Part shown: positions 11,759-23,532 of the stretch, piece after piece
Layout: each line of letters opens with the position of its first letter
How positions within the stretch are numbered: the stretch's first letter is position 1
DNA from: Favolaschia claudopus
Lineage: Eukaryota > Basidiomycota > Agaricomycetes > Agaricales > Mycenaceae
Reading direction: 5' to 3'
Assembly: GCA_037176885.1 (NCBI GenBank)
Contig: JAWWNJ010000052.1
Span: 1,302,001-1,366,000 of the forward strand
DNA length: 64,000 nucleotides
Notes under the pieces: model-generated
The model's input: the letters and a program-made list of their open reading frames with translations, nothing else
Database searches by the model: none
What the model was told of the DNA's origin: nothing
Translations under genes and position numbers: made by a program

Positions 11759-12379
11759 GGCGTTCGAGCATACAAGCCTGTTTATCAGCCAAAATTCAGG
11801 TGCGAGTCACAGAAAAGTGGAAGGGTGCTATGAAACTCACGGTTTACAATGCGAATTTGTACAACAAGAGACCCAAAGAGTGTGGATAATATCATAGCCA
11901 AGTGAACCGAGTCGGTAGTGTTCAATTCAAGGTTGAGGCTTGAAGAACTGCTGGTTACCAAGCAGCACTTGAAGCAATTACTCGTCCAAGCGGTCGAATC
12001 ACGGCGCAAATAGATTGATAGTTTGTGAGAGAAAGTTCTAAACCACTCGGAGTCGCACTTAGAGCGGCCAGTCCAGTCGGTTGGGCGGAAGATCGAAGTG
12101 ATCTTGGGAGTCGAAAGGAAAGGCAAGCTTGAAGGCAGCTCCGGCCGCGGACGGAATCGAGATATACCCAGGGGTCACACAATCACGCGACTGTGACTTT
12201 TTTTTTTTGTATCAGCATTTATATTCCGCAACAAGCAAAACCCTTAGTGCTAAGACGCGGTGCCCGAAGGCGAATAGGTACTGGATGGTAAGAGTGAAAG
12301 TTCGTCCGTGGTATGTAGAGTATAGTTGTGGAGAGGGTGGGTGAACGCATCCATCGACTTAGAACGGTAACTGGACATA
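11759..12379. other. Upstream region of the MYND-family gene
   Basis: No ORF here carries a recognisable domain. Part of it is probably the promoter of the minus-strand gene starting at 11758. No TATA or other element stands out. Confidence 0.3.
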
Positions 12380-12738
12380 CTGTACCTCCCTGTATGGAAG
12401 CAACCGTCGAGGGACCGTGACAAAATGGTTGCCTTGTTTTCAGGCAACCGTCCCGCCGTGAGCCGTGACCGTTGCCAAAGGAGGCAACCATCTGGCTCAA
12501 AAAATTCGTGAAGAAGCCATCAAATCATAATTTCGAGGGATTTCGGCTGATAAGCAGCTCAAAAGGTAAGCACAGACTCAATTGTGTATGGTTCCAGGCA
12601 GAAAACTTAAATATTTCGTGCTGCGTCACGATTTTTTCAAGGCAACGGCTTCAATCGTGACCGTGACCACCTCAAAAAGAGGCAACACAACCAACCCCAC
12701 CGTTACCGTGACGTTTGCTTCCATACAGGGAGGTACAG
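12380..12738. mobile_element. TA-flanked MITE, CTGTACCTCCC family (B)
   Basis: It has inverted ends CTGTACCTCCCTGTATGG with TA at 12378-12379 and 12739-12740, is 359 bp long, and has inner GGTTGCC/GGCAACC words in both orientations. It is non-coding. A relative forms the right part of the chimeric element at 45681-46154, and its core also sits inside the MITE at 44693-45000. Confidence 0.75.
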
Positions 12739-12971
12739 TAAGAACATAGAGAAAGAAAAGGAAAAGGGGCATAAAGAGGTCGGCTTTTGAGCGAGGCAAA
12801 CAGCTCGCATCGCAAGATCCCATCGACTCGGGTCCATCACACCAGCGAGCCACGGAAACTGAAACTGCTGTAAATTTTAAAACCTTGGTTTAACCAGTCT
12901 TTGCTGGCCAGGAGCTAAATAGTAAACAAACGGGGGGCCCAAGTTCCCGAGTTTCCCGGCGGCCTTCCGGG

Positions 12972-13009
12972 CCTATCAACAACGTCGGTACACTACGTAA
13001 GAGATCAAG
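12972..13009 (+). repeat. 38-bp direct repeat, copy 1 (with 13735-13772)
   Basis: An exact 38-bp copy is at 13735-13772. Each copy ends in GAGATCAAG and each is, or was, followed by the 5' part of the F-box gene. It marks a tandem duplication of about 145 bp. Confidence 0.8.
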
Positions 13010-13116
13010 AGGCACCTAACGTGACTGTGACACTCTTGTGCTTCACGAGCACCCCCTCCAACGTGTCGTGTTAAAAGAACGGATGAGTCCTCTGGAAATC
13101 CAAGAGCTACTGAATA
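13010..13116 (+). pseudogene. Duplicated 5' fragment of the F-box gene
   Basis: The sequence is nearly identical to 14791-14896, the leader and first codons of the F-box gene (ATG at 13083 here, at 14864 there; same MSPLEIQELLN start). It ends where the D-family MITE is inserted at TA, and after the MITE the sequence jumps to the second 38-bp repeat. It is only an N-terminal stub and cannot encode a domain. Confidence 0.75.
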
Positions 13117-13732
13117 CAGTCGTCACTGTCCTAACCCATACCTCTGATAACCCATACTCTGCTGTAACCCATACTTTTTTGGCCCCACCAAGTTGGTTTG
13201 CAGTGAAATGGAGGCCATAACCCATAACTCTCTCATACCCCATAATCCATACCTTCTGCGAAGGTCATAACCCATGAAATTTCTATATCGGGCCCTTCAA
13301 CCGGCATGGTTTGAGATGATTTTACCTTGATTTTATCTGCAAAGTTGTAAGATGCACCGAAATCACCCATATTTACGCCAAATCCGTGTTGATGGGCCAT
13401 TTTACCACTGTTCATGCACCTGGTCATGCACGATCATAGATGAGGTAAGTGTTCCCGCGCCCCATATATAGTAATATCTCACGGAAAACGTGACCTAACA
13501 CTGCCTCTGATCCCCTTTGAAAGCCATACACTGTGATAGCCTGGGAGTTGATTGGTTGCATAAAAAGGGTGACGTGGGAGGAAAGGACGGAAACGATTAA
13601 TCATGTAGTCAGTTGATGTCGGCATGTCGTGTACCATAGCCGCTTGCAGCGGCTCGAGCACGTTAATTGATCTCAACAACAACATACCCTGATGTGTATC
13701 CCGAGGGCTATGGGTTATGACAGTGACGACTG
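13117..13732. mobile_element. TA-flanked MITE, CAGTCGTCACTG family (D), copy 1
   Basis: The ends CAGTCGTCACTGTC and GACAGTGACGACTG are flanked by TA (13115-13116 and 13733-13734), and CATAACCCATA words repeat near the ends. The 616-bp length is partly due to a nested repeat (about 13505-13690) that recurs inverted at 48671-48833. Other copies are at 26649, 31180 and 59222. Confidence 0.8.
13505..13690 (-). repeat. Dispersed repeat X, copy inside MITE D1
   Basis: This is a near-identical inverted copy of 48671-48833. It contains the small hairpin GCCGCTTGCAGCGGC. It may be a separate element inserted into the MITE, since other D copies lack it. Confidence 0.7.
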
Positions 13733-13772
13733 TACCTATCAACAACGTCGGTACACTACGTAAGAGATCAAG

Positions 13773-14783
13773 CTCCCAGTCAAAAGTCGGTCGGATAGTT
13801 TGAGATGTTTTGAGATGCAATAGCACAAGCAAAAATCAAAAGGAATGATTTGAGATCGTTTGTCGCAGGTGAGCAAACCATCTCGTTTCGCCACATAGCT
13901 CTCCAGCGCTCCAGAAAGCCTACCCTCGGACCTCTGTCTGAGTCACCCAGGCCCTTGGCAACAGGCAACATAAATGATGCCAATTTCCGCCACGTCAATT
14001 CTTGCTCTCTCTTGTCTTCTCCCACATCGTGCCGTCTCCTCAATCCTTCCGCTTTCTGTGCGGCCTAACCAGCGCTAAGTGCATACATTTCCGATCGTTC
14101 ATGTTGTTCTGTCTAACGCTACCTACAGAGGACATCCGTCTCAGGTGAAGCTTACGACGTGTGGGGGTTTTTGTCGAGGTCGAGGGTATGTCTGGCACTA
14201 TACTCCGTCTGCAACAACAACGGCCTCACCACATGCTTCCAGACCCCAACCGCCAATCGCACGGACCATCAAAAATCTGTGGCAGCTGGCTCGACGGTGG
14301 TGAGTGAATCTTCTGCACTCTCTCCGACTCGCCTTCAATCGTCTCATGGTTTCTTCTCGACTTTCTAGGTCCCCGAGCTAGACAACGCGCGTACAAGGCA
14401 ATATTCGAGTCCCCGCTATCCAATGTGCGGTCGCCTTGCCGCTGTGGTTACCGACCTGGATGTTTGGGGATGGTAAAGGTAAGTGTGTACGGGTTCCTAG
14501 TATAGTGTGTATTCACTACCATTGGCTGTACTACTGTACATTTTATCTCAATGCATCTCACCTTTCCACAATTATTTGGTTGACACCACGATACCTTGCG
14601 ATTCGCGTGCAATGATTTGAGATGAATTGCCCAAATTCTCGGACTATCACAATCCAGCTCGTACCATAACGCTTTTCAGTGCAAATTAGCGGAATTGTTT
14701 GAACTCCGGCGAAATAATTTGAAGATTGCTCGTTTCATCTCGTTTCTTTGCAATCCATCTCGTGGACTTTTCACTGGGATATC
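13773..14783. mobile_element. hAT-like non-autonomous element, 7-8 bp TSD
   Basis: The inverted ends CCCAGTCAAAAGTC (13775) and GACTTTTCACTGGG (ending 14778) are flanked by GATCAAG at 13766-13772 and 14784-14790. With one mismatch the duplication is 8 bp, the length made by hAT transposases. It sits between the second 38-bp repeat and the F-box gene, splitting what was a tandem duplicate. The interior has several ATTTGAGATG-like words and no transposase. Confidence 0.6.
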
Positions 14784-14863
14784 GATCAAGAGGCACCTGA
14801 CGCGACTGTGACACTCTTGGGCTTCACGAGCACCCCCTCCAACGTGTCGTGTTAAAAGAACGG

Positions 14864-16116
14864 ATGAGTCCTCTGGAAATCCAAGAGCTACTGAATATTT
14901 GCATCGGTCTCCTCAGTGGCGGATGTACTGCCGACCTTCTTGCCTGCGCCTTAGTAGCCCGACCTTGGGTGAATGCAGCGCAAGCCAGACTTTTCAGAAT
15001 TCCGATTCCACTTCGCCCGGTTACCGACTTCTCCTACTTTTCAGATTCTCAGGCCTCCAAATTTATCTATAGCTTGCGCTCGAATCCAAGTCTGATTCGG
15101 TATGTGCAGGAACTCGAACTCGATGTCGGTGACTCGGTCAAACACACTGTGCACGTGCAAACGTTCGAGGATCTATGCACTGTGCAATTTACGCACCTGA
15201 AGCGCTTTTCGCTCGAGATCTATGGCTCTTTTGACTGGCATTCAACAGCAGTTAAGGGCATTGTGGCTCTTCCTTCGCTGGAATACCTCAGCATCAGCAC
15301 ACGCGACCAAACTTTCGGGTCTCTGGCCCACATTTGGGAGTGTTGCTCTCCCACAATCCGACATCTACAGATCGACTGCGCTGAGGGCGGGGAGCTGCCC
15401 CCTTCCACCAACCAGACCGTCTGCTTAGTATCCCTTCGCTTAGGAGTACGATTCTGGGGCGATGGCTGTCCCTGCGAACCACGCTCGCGTCTTCTCCATC
15501 CTTTCAATCTCTCGAGCCTTAAGGCTATTGGGATTCACGAGGGGGTATCCGTCCCTTGGAATTCGAGTGACATAGGGAGCATTGAAGTATTGGACGTCGA
15601 TGGGATAGTGCGTCATATATTCTGAGAACCTCATATACTCCGACTGACTGACGACTCAAGTCGGACCTTGACTTTTCTGATCCCCTGGACATTGTCCCGT
15701 TGCCAAATCTCCGGATCCTTCGTATTCATCTAACGGACAACACCATTGGTGTGTCGAACCTGGATTGTTTGGGTCCGATCATGGAGTTTTATCCATATCT
15801 GCACACCATCATGATTGTGGTAACGCGCAAGTTCGAAGAAGACGAAGAGGATGAAAGTGGAATCCCAGCACTTGTCTCGGCGCTTCTATGTCTGGCATCA
15901 GGCTTGGTGACCCGGCCCCTCATCGAGTTGGAATATGATTATGAGGAGTATACGGAGGATGAGGCGAGGGCTTTAGTTCCCAATTTGACTGAGAGAGACC
16001 TGGTATGCAGCTCCTTCACTGCGTCCCACATTTCTGAATACCCATGCAGCTGCATTTTGTTGGTTCGTCATTTGAAAGGAATAGGCCTGAGATGGAACAG
16101 AGTTGGTGGCGAGTGA
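14864..16116 (+). pseudogene. F-box-like/LRR protein, frameshifted
   Basis: The ATG at 14864 is preferred over the GTG at 14849. The N-terminus (LEIQELLN...ACALVARPWVNAAQARLF) is an F-box-like motif of the kind that contacts Skp1 in SCF ubiquitin ligases. The rest has weak leucine-rich spacing (LSLEIYG, LPSLEYLSI, RHLQID, NLRILRIHL) as in the large Agaricomycete F-box families. The first frame ends at 15625; the homologous frame resumes at about 15655 (SDPLDIVPLPNLRIL) and runs to 16116, so a frameshift or small lesion splits it. A possible GTGAGT donor near the end suggests a lost 3' exon. Its 5' leader is duplicated at 13010-13116. Confidence 0.6.
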
Positions 16117-16981
16117 GTCTGTGAGCGACAACATGCGCGTGAGCTAATTGTCATTGCAGAGTGTTATCAGTCAATTCTAATATCTCTGTTGCTCGCATCG
16201 GAAGTCTACAACCACTCAGCGCAGCAGAGCCAATAGTGACTCGTCTCGATCTGAATATAGTCTTTTCTGAGACAAAATACGACGGAAAGGATTTGTTGTG
16301 CCCGAATAACAAATGACGTGTACTTACATCGGTAATCCTTTTCTTTGACACATCCTCGTTCAATTATCCCCACCGCAATTCAACATTGCAGTCCCGAAAG
16401 TTGTATCAACATACCCATAATATAGTAGAGTCCATCGACCCCATACAACTGAGCCCAGGCTGTGAATGGCTGGTAGCCGTGACATATTTGCAACAAGAGT
16501 CTTGGCCAATTGGCGTGTCGAGGTTCGATTCCTCGCCGGTGGGTGTAGGTCGATTCAGGTTACTTTTTTATCTTCAAGTTATGTTCCCCAATGAGTTCAT
16601 TAGTTACGAAGCTTTAAGAAGTTTGACCCCGTTCAATACCTACCATCCACTTCCACCGCACCGCTACCCCCCTCCTCCTCATCTCCGCGCCGCGAACTCT
16701 TCGATTTCCACATCGCACAGCAAAATCATTCATTATAATCATAATCATCCAACAAAAACGACAGCACATACTCAGTACAATCTAAAACCTAACATCACAT
16801 ATTGAGTACAACAACGGCAGCAGCAAGAAATCAAAGAGACACAATAAACGAGAAGAAAGAATCGTCATGATCAAGAGTCGTCACAATAACTCAGTCTAGC
16901 TGAGACCCCCATCAGCATCACCTTCGCCCGACCATGGATGCCGTCAAGAAAGCATCCCACTTCTTCATCTTCATCTACCGC
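16117..16981. other. Intergenic; one tRNA-like T-arm motif
   Basis: There is no convincing gene. At about 16515-16540 the plus strand reads GAGGTTCGATTCCTC, a perfect tRNA T-arm/B-box palindrome, but no full cloverleaf could be folded around it, so it may be a tRNA pseudogene or SINE trace. The 9 bases at 16973-16981 (ATCTACCGC) are the left target duplication of the following transposon. Confidence 0.4.
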
Positions 16982-17127
16982 TAGTCTTATAGTTACCGCG
17001 GGGGTCCGACCGGAGTGCAGTCTTATTACATAATCTGTCAAAAATCCTGGCACGTGCTTTGTGACTTCTTCCTTCTGCCGCCGCGTCAGCCAACGGTATC
17101 TCGCCTGGTTCCAGCTCGTTTCTCTTC

Positions 17128-20100
17128 ATGGACGCGTCAAATCGATCCCAAAGCGAGCCTGATGGTACTCAGCACCCTCCCGTCACCCCCGGCCTTCGTA
17201 AACCTAACCGGCGTTGGACACCGTTGCCGATTCCGACCATTCCTACTCCTCCGCCGAATGCAGACAATTACCGACCCCAAATGCCTCATTCTCTTCCGTC
17301 TTCTGCACCGCCTGTGGCTCCTGCTCCCTCAGACTTCTCGTATACACAAGAGAGACTTCGCCAACCGAAGCAGACTGCAGCGGAGAAGCTAGCGGAAAAG
17401 TTTTGCGCGATGGAGGAACTTTTGAAGGAGTGGCCATTTGACACGGTTGGAGACTTTCTACAGATTCTTTTCTATAACCCCACTCGCTCTGAACCTGATC
17501 TTCGTGGCACTACGCACGCCAGCGCAGTTTCGCAGTTTCTACGTGGTCGCACGAGCGTCAGGATGTGCGACATTCTACCATTGATGTACTACCACCGCGC
17601 GAGCTACCCGAGCAGCCAGGCTGTAAGTTCCCATGAACAAGACCTCCGCTTCTCGACTTCAATTGAACCTGAGCGAATTCTACACGCGCGCCCATTCATA
17701 TCAACATGGGCAGTCAGACTCGTCGCAGCCGAGGCGCGGAAACAAGTTGGGCGCATGGCAAACAAGAGTTCAGACGAGGATGAGCATCAAATTCAGCTGC
17801 GCGCCAGCACAAACGGTCGTAGAGAGACGAAGGTCGTAACCTGGAACGATCTGCTTGCAAATTTCAACATGAATCGTATTCACGAGCTCTTCGGGCTTCG
17901 CATGCCGCTTCCAATATTTCTCACTGAGGCTATGGCCGCGCCGAAGTCGAATGGTGTTTATTTTGTTCGAAAGCGTCGCCCTCACCCCATGGTAAGTCAC
18001 TGCTAGTCGCCAACTACACTGTAATTAAAGATCTATCAGATTCAAGTCGGCGCCCTCGCCTCATTCATCATTTCACGCAATCGTTACGCCAACGCACCTC
18101 TTGCCATGGTTTTCGGCGTATTCTTCTTCGCTTGTAAAGTCCACATCGACGTTAAAAGAGTCTTTTGCCGCCTCGGTTACAGCGTCGCCGATTCAACTGC
18201 CCGAGACGCTCTAGTTTCTGCTACCGCTGCTGATTTTGTGGTGCTTCGCACGACGGTCGCTGATGCTGAGGAGAGGGAAGTTACAGAGGGGTTCATGATT
18301 CTTGATAACTGTCAGGAGTATGCGGACGTATGGGAGCAGGGAATCGGTCGGCAGAGTCAGCTAAAGGTTGGAACGGCCGGGACATATGTTTGGGCGGATG
18401 ATGTTGCTCCTGGAGCTTTTGACGCTAAACCATACTACGACAACGTCGCAAAGAAAGAACGGATGGACCTTACGACCGACAGCCTTTTTGACGACATCCA
18501 GTGGCCGCATATTCGCAGAGTAATTCCCCTTCATTGGACTCGTGTGTTGGTCGAGTTTTATACCGGCTTCGAACCTTTGCTGGACGGCATCAACAAGATC
18601 TTCCGTACAGCTCCCGTTGCCCTTCATCGCATGCGAGAGGGGCGTAAGACGAGATGTCAACCGCTCGGGACCAATTCCGAACATTCTACAGAGCTTCAGG
18701 GCATGGCGCGCGGGGTGGAAGACTTCGATCAGCAGATTGGAATCAAGACACACGAAGCTGGGAAGCAGCTGCATTGGATACGAGGTGACGGTGCCTCCTT
18801 CGCAAATCTACATAATCTTTCGACCTACATGGCTCCCCTTTACAACTTCAAAAACAAGATCTCGACACCCGAAATCTGGCACACTGGCGCGACCGACTTG
18901 AACTCCACTGCAGCGAACCATTATGGTCCAGCGACTTCCAGGGATCCCTCGTCTTTGTCCCGATGCTCGAATGTAGCCGGTTTCAAGCGCCCATCGAACG
19001 TCAAAAGTTGTGATTATTATCCAACTGTCCGCAATTTTACGCTGATCTGGACAGCGCATGTTTTGGACTGCTGGAGGTGAGTTGAGCGTCAATCTTACTT
19101 ATTTCATTATACTCAACTTCATGGCAGAATCTTTTTCGGTGTTGACGATCTTCAAAAATATCTAGATGATCTCGCAGCCCGTAAAACCCTTCCTGATCTC
19201 CCGACTCTCATTCGTCACGCCGAGACACTTGCGGACCGTTATGCATCGCAGGGTGCGATCAACGCGTCTCTCTCAGAGGAAGAGACGACGGATCCGGAGC
19301 GCGTGAACCAGATCCCAGTCGGACGAAGCTGGACGGCCCCCACAGACACATCAGCTCCCCCACCACCTTCGATTACCCATCCAACGGACACCAACGCAGA
19401 CGACGAGGAAATGCCTGGTCTTGTTGAAATCGATACCGAGCCAGCGACACCTCGAGCTCGCACTGTCCCCCTCAAAGAGTCAGACGACGACGCGCCGAAA
19501 GTACACAAAGAGAAATCGGGATTCACGGGCGATCGCGTGCTCCGGAATAGTCAAATTTTTATGCAGGATTTTGGATGGTGGATTGAATTTGCTCATGCAG
19601 TGCCGGAGGGAGATATTGGTAGAGTTTGGGAGATCATGAAGGTTCGTGCGTTCCCTGATACCTGAAACAAACTCATTCTTACACAGATATGGATATTCAA
19701 ATTTGCGGGGTCGTCCCACCACAACTACGTGAACTATCTTCTCGAAGTTTACTGCATGCTGCGCTACGAAGCCTCGAAGGATCTTCGCAACGCCATCTTG
19801 AACAATTGGCTACTCAACATCAAAGGAGAATTGGGGCATTGGATTCCTGGCGATCTTCACCAAGAGCACTACATTAAATGGCTCAAGGAAATGATACGAC
19901 GACATGGCGGAGAATTCGACGACCCTTTCTACCGTAAAACAATCTCCCCGAACGTTCACCATTTTATTCAGATCAAAGAGGAAGTCGAGGCCGCATTCGA
20001 CTTGGAGCGTCGCAGTCAAAAGCACACTTCTCCACACCAGCGGGACGAACTCAAACTCCTCTTGAGGACATTCAAGGAGGAAGAGGTACATGTTTTCCGT

Positions 20101-20577
20101 TCTAAACGCAGTTTAGGTCATGCTGCTGTGAACCAATTTGCGCGCGGGTGCAAGCGCTTGGAGAAGGACAAACTGAAGGCGTTTCTGGAGAAGTCGACGG
20201 TCCTGGGTGATTTTGTTGACGAAATCCGGCGACGTGGTGAAGACGACACGGACGATAACCTCGATTCCGACTCAGGTTTCCCAGAAATATCCGGCAGTCA
20301 GCGGCCGCCGAGCTCGGCGAGCTCTCAGAGCTCTGCTGGCAACACGGATAACGATCCAAACGAGCCGGAGGAGGACGATGACGACGAAGATTTGAGCAAC
20401 GAGGACCTCACAAGTGACCGAAATCCAACGTCCATGATCGACGAGGTCACCGGACTCCTGGTAAGCAATGCCGAGGGTGACCAGAAGGAAGATGAAAGCG
20501 AGGAAGAGGAGGAAGACGATGAATCGGAGTCGGAAGATGAACCAGAGGAAGAGGAAGAGGTCGAGAATGACGGCTAG
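17128..20577 (+). CDS. DUF6589-type transposase (about 1101 aa, 4 exons)
   Basis: Exons 17128-17991, 18040-19076, 19128-19641 and 19687-20577 join in frame (phases 0, 2, 0) with standard GT-AG introns of 45-51 bp and no internal stop. The N-terminus is Pro/Ser-rich (residues 1-70); the core shows LDNCQEY followed by GTAGTY, then GDGASF (about residue 537), a H/W-rich block, PSNVKSCDYYP and VLDCWR. Exon 4 begins IWIFKFAGSSHHNY. These are hallmarks of DUF6589 proteins, which in fungi lie inside TIR elements beside helicases. The last 100 residues are acidic and probably disordered. It would bind and cut the TIRs at 16982 and 23114 in the nucleus. Catalytic residues cannot be assigned by eye. 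Confidence 0.85.
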
Positions 20578-20631
20578 AATTGTACGTTCGTGATAATACA
20601 ATCCGAGATCGAATGATTACAGCAATTTGAA

Positions 20632-22903
20632 TTATCTCCGCACTCGTGTCTTATACCCTGGCCCATATTCCTGCGCAATCAACGCCGCCGATCTCTGAGG
20701 CTCCGGTTTTTTACGAGTCTTTGTAGTGTTGGTAAGGTCGTCAAGTGGTGTGTGTTTTGCTTTCTTGCTAGGGTTTCGGGAAACCTGATTGTGGGACTGT
20801 GAGCGCGTAGATGCGGAAATTGTCTCAGGCAATTCGGGGTCGGGGTCAACATCCATCTCGTCATTCTCGCTGGCATCGTCTTCACCGTCTTCATCCGCTT
20901 CTTCCTCGTCGTCCTCCGTCTCCTCGGCTTTTCGTTTCTCTCGACGCTTGGCGCGCGCGGCTGCGTTGCGAGCCTCTCTTGCCTCGTCACGATCGACACC
21001 AATCTCCGTTTGGATTTCAAGGATAACTTGGTAGAGCGACATGCAATGAGAGTCGCGATGCCGCCAAGTATGAACTGTTGACTGTAGATCTGATAGCGAA
21101 GAGATCGAAAGCATCTTGTCTAACAGAGTTGATTGAATGGAAGATGGAAGAAAGAGAGATCGTGGGTGTTCTAGAAAGCGTCCGCGCTTGTGCTCTAACT
21201 GTTGTAAGCGAGTACCAAATTTTTGGAGGTGCTTCTTTGCGAGTTTCCGCTCGTCGCGGGTCAAGCGTGATTTCGATGAGCTATTGGCGGGTTTGGAAGA
21301 CGAATCTGGAGCAGCTAGGGGCGGAAAACGGGGCGTATCCGGCGGTGCCGGGAAATCCAGATTCTGTTCGCTCCGCTGGAGGCACAGAGAACATGGAAGA
21401 GCTCGATTAGCAGCAATGCAGTCGAGAGACGACGTTGAGAGAGGCGGGTTCTGATAATGTTTGTTGAGAAATGCGATGTAGCAGTGCGATTCGGTGAGAA
21501 ATTGAGCCATAGCAGAGTTCATCGAGTTGGCCGTCTTGGATTTGCGTCCACCCTTGCTTTTTTTCGTTGGTAGGAGCGGCAATGGATTCGATAGCGCTGG
21601 ATATTGCGTTCAGAGACGGGGTTCGGAAAGAAGACGATGACTACTGACATTTGATACGTTTTTCTGCAAGGGTGAGTGTAGTCTTTGAAACCAAAATGAT
21701 ACCACGGCCCAGCGCGTCGGGAACCCTAGCGAGGCGACCTTTGTCTTGAACAAGGATATCGAGCGTCTTCGCAGGAGCAAGAGAAATGCTGTCCAAAAGA
21801 CTTCGTGCGTTGATTCCGTTCGAAAACGCGATGGTCGCCAGGATAATTTGACATCGGGGATCTCCGTCGATGAGTTGAATAGTCTTTTCATTGTATGCGG
21901 GGGGGCAGAGGCTGTGATACATCCGTACACGGCGCAGTTTGTTGGCTGTTGACGGCTGTATACGCCAGAGGTAGACATAGCATCGAAAAAGCGTAGGTAG
22001 CGATTGAAAGTGTATGATCGCCTTGCGGCCGCTGGCGAGGAACGGAAGAAGGTCAGGGAATTCGTAGCCGGCTAGTCCGTGAGTCAAGATTTGAACTGAG
22101 ATCTGAATATTAGGGCGTTCGTTGGTGCGGCGGATCATACGGTAACAGCCATGGAACAGGCCGAGACTGGCGCAAACAGCTTCGGTATCCTTGCCAGGTG
22201 CGAGAGTGGCTGAGAGACCGACGACGGAGATAGAACTCGGAAGGCGTCCGCGGAGAAACAAGCCAACCGTTTTGAAATCGACGCGAAATTCGGCGCCCCA
22301 TTCGTTGATGAGATGAGCCTCGTCCATTGCGGCATATAGAAGGCGGCTTCGGAAGACGGGAGAGTCAGCAATATTGCGCCATTCCTCACTCTTCAGATGC
22401 TCGGGATCAACACAGACGACCTGCCATTTTGTACAACCTGCAATCTCATTGTCCAGCTTGCGTCCATTGCGTCGTGCCTCCGCCAAAGACTCTCTGCAGT
22501 ATGCAAACGCGGTGAAGTTCATACTACCCAGTTCAAGGACCTGTACACGATTTCGAGGCGCAAAAAGGAGTAGAAGGATGAGACGCACAATATTTGATGC
22601 TAAACCCTTCGTAGGCGTGATGATTATGCCAACCGGTTCCGAGACTCGTGAAGGAAGACCAATTGTATATAGTGATTTGTGAGTGTTGTATTCGTTGAGG
22701 GCAAGAATAGGAATAAAGAATGCCGCTGATTTGCCATCTCCAGTCGCGGTACAGCATAGAACGTCGTCTCCGTCAAGGATAGCTGAAACCAAGTCTTCTT
22801 GCACCGGGCGAAGGCCATCTCTCCAATCTGGAATGAGTTTCTTGGTGATTTGCTGGATGGTTTGGCGCCCTATAGGATCCTGCCATCGTAGGGCGCGAGC
22901 CAT
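20632..22903 (-). CDS. RecQ-like SF2 helicase of the transposon (739 aa)
   Basis: The ATG at 22903 is chosen; the frame opens earlier only through a TTG. Exon 1 (22903-21649) and exon 2 (21596-20632) join in frame through a 52-bp GTCAGT...CAG intron. Motifs: TATGDGKS Walker A (residues 52-59), ITPTKGLA (Ia), DEAH (194-197), GLSAT (III, about 229-233), ATIAFSNGIN (V) and QDKGRLAR (VI, 386-393). Motif VI usually reads Q..GRAGR, so the central Gly is changed to Leu. The C-terminus has CYIAFLN..YQNPP and a CSLC pair typical of the tail of Agaricomycete RecQ-like proteins, then an acidic/basic stretch. It would unwind DNA during transposition or repair of the donor site. It is convergent with the transposase. 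Confidence 0.85.
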
Positions 22904-23049
22904 GCGTGTTTGACGCGGCCTCGGCGGCCGGAGAGCGCCAGAACGCGTCAAGACGAAGAGAGGGAAGGAGAGGAGCGGCGGAGCACGTGCTCCACACTTT
23001 GACAGATTATGTAATAAGATCGCACTCCGGTTCCGGCCCCGCGGTAAGT

Positions 23050-23114
23050 AACAGACTCTATATATGGTGAGGTACGAGACAATTTTATATAGAGCGTCTG
23101 TCTACGAGAGACTA
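23050..23114 (-). repeat. Hairpin-bearing right terminus of the 6.1-kb element
   Basis: CTCTATATA (23056-23064) pairs with TATATAGAG (23086-23094), extended by CAGA/TCTG. Outside it lies the terminal AGACTA. The same arrangement, with a different but still pairing stem, is at the left end of the 514-bp element at 31742. Confidence 0.75.
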
Positions 23115-23123
23115 ATCTACCGC

Positions 23124-23489
23124 AGCTCTCTACACCCGCCCCTCCAACGCAAATCACAAAGAAAGACACGACACATCATGATCTCCTCCTCCTGCTCCCC
23201 CACATTAGCCCAGCCAAATCGTCCCCCGTCGGCACCATGAACGCCGCATGGCTCAGCGTAGCACCGACCACCGCATGCACAACAACGATAACATCAAGCA
23301 GGTAGGTCGTCCATTCCGGCACGTTGGCTCCGAGGGCCGCGATCGTGGAGGCGGGGGTGGGAAACGTTGGGGAGGAGGGCTGAGAGCGCAGACGGAGGTG
23401 AGTAAGCGGGAAGAAAGAGAGGAGGGTAGTAGCAAAGACGTACCAGAAGGCTTATCTAATAGTAACAAAGGCACCGACTCGCCTCCCCC

Positions 23490-23532
<43 letters not shown>

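Larger units (their letters stand above)
16982..23114. mobile_element. AcademH-like DNA transposon, complete, 9-bp TSD
   Basis: Both ends are TAGTCT/AGACTA, and subterminal inverted repeats (CCGCGGGG..., ATTACATAATCTGTCA, GCACGTGC) match over about 60 bp. ATCTACCGC is duplicated exactly at 16973-16981 and 23115-23123. The 6133-bp interior has two convergent genes: a DUF6589-type transposase on plus and an SF2 helicase on minus, 54 bp apart. A DUF6589 protein plus helicase inside TIRs fits the AcademH lineage of Academ transposons. All exons are open, so it could be autonomous and fairly young. The right end has an extra hairpin (23050-23103) missing from the left end. Confidence 0.85.

Noticed and set aside
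16480..16545. tRNA gene at the perfect T-arm motif
   Set aside because: No acceptor or D stem could be paired, so only noted as a trace.
17622..17711. Extra intron in transposase exon 1 (GTAAGT..GGGCAG)
   Set aside because: Retaining it keeps ARPFISTWAVRLV, which looks like conserved family sequence, and removal is not needed for the frame.
20272..20601. Hydrophobic minus ORF resembling membrane spans
   Set aside because: It is the complement of the acidic tail of the transposase (Glu/Asp codons read as Leu/Phe/Ile).
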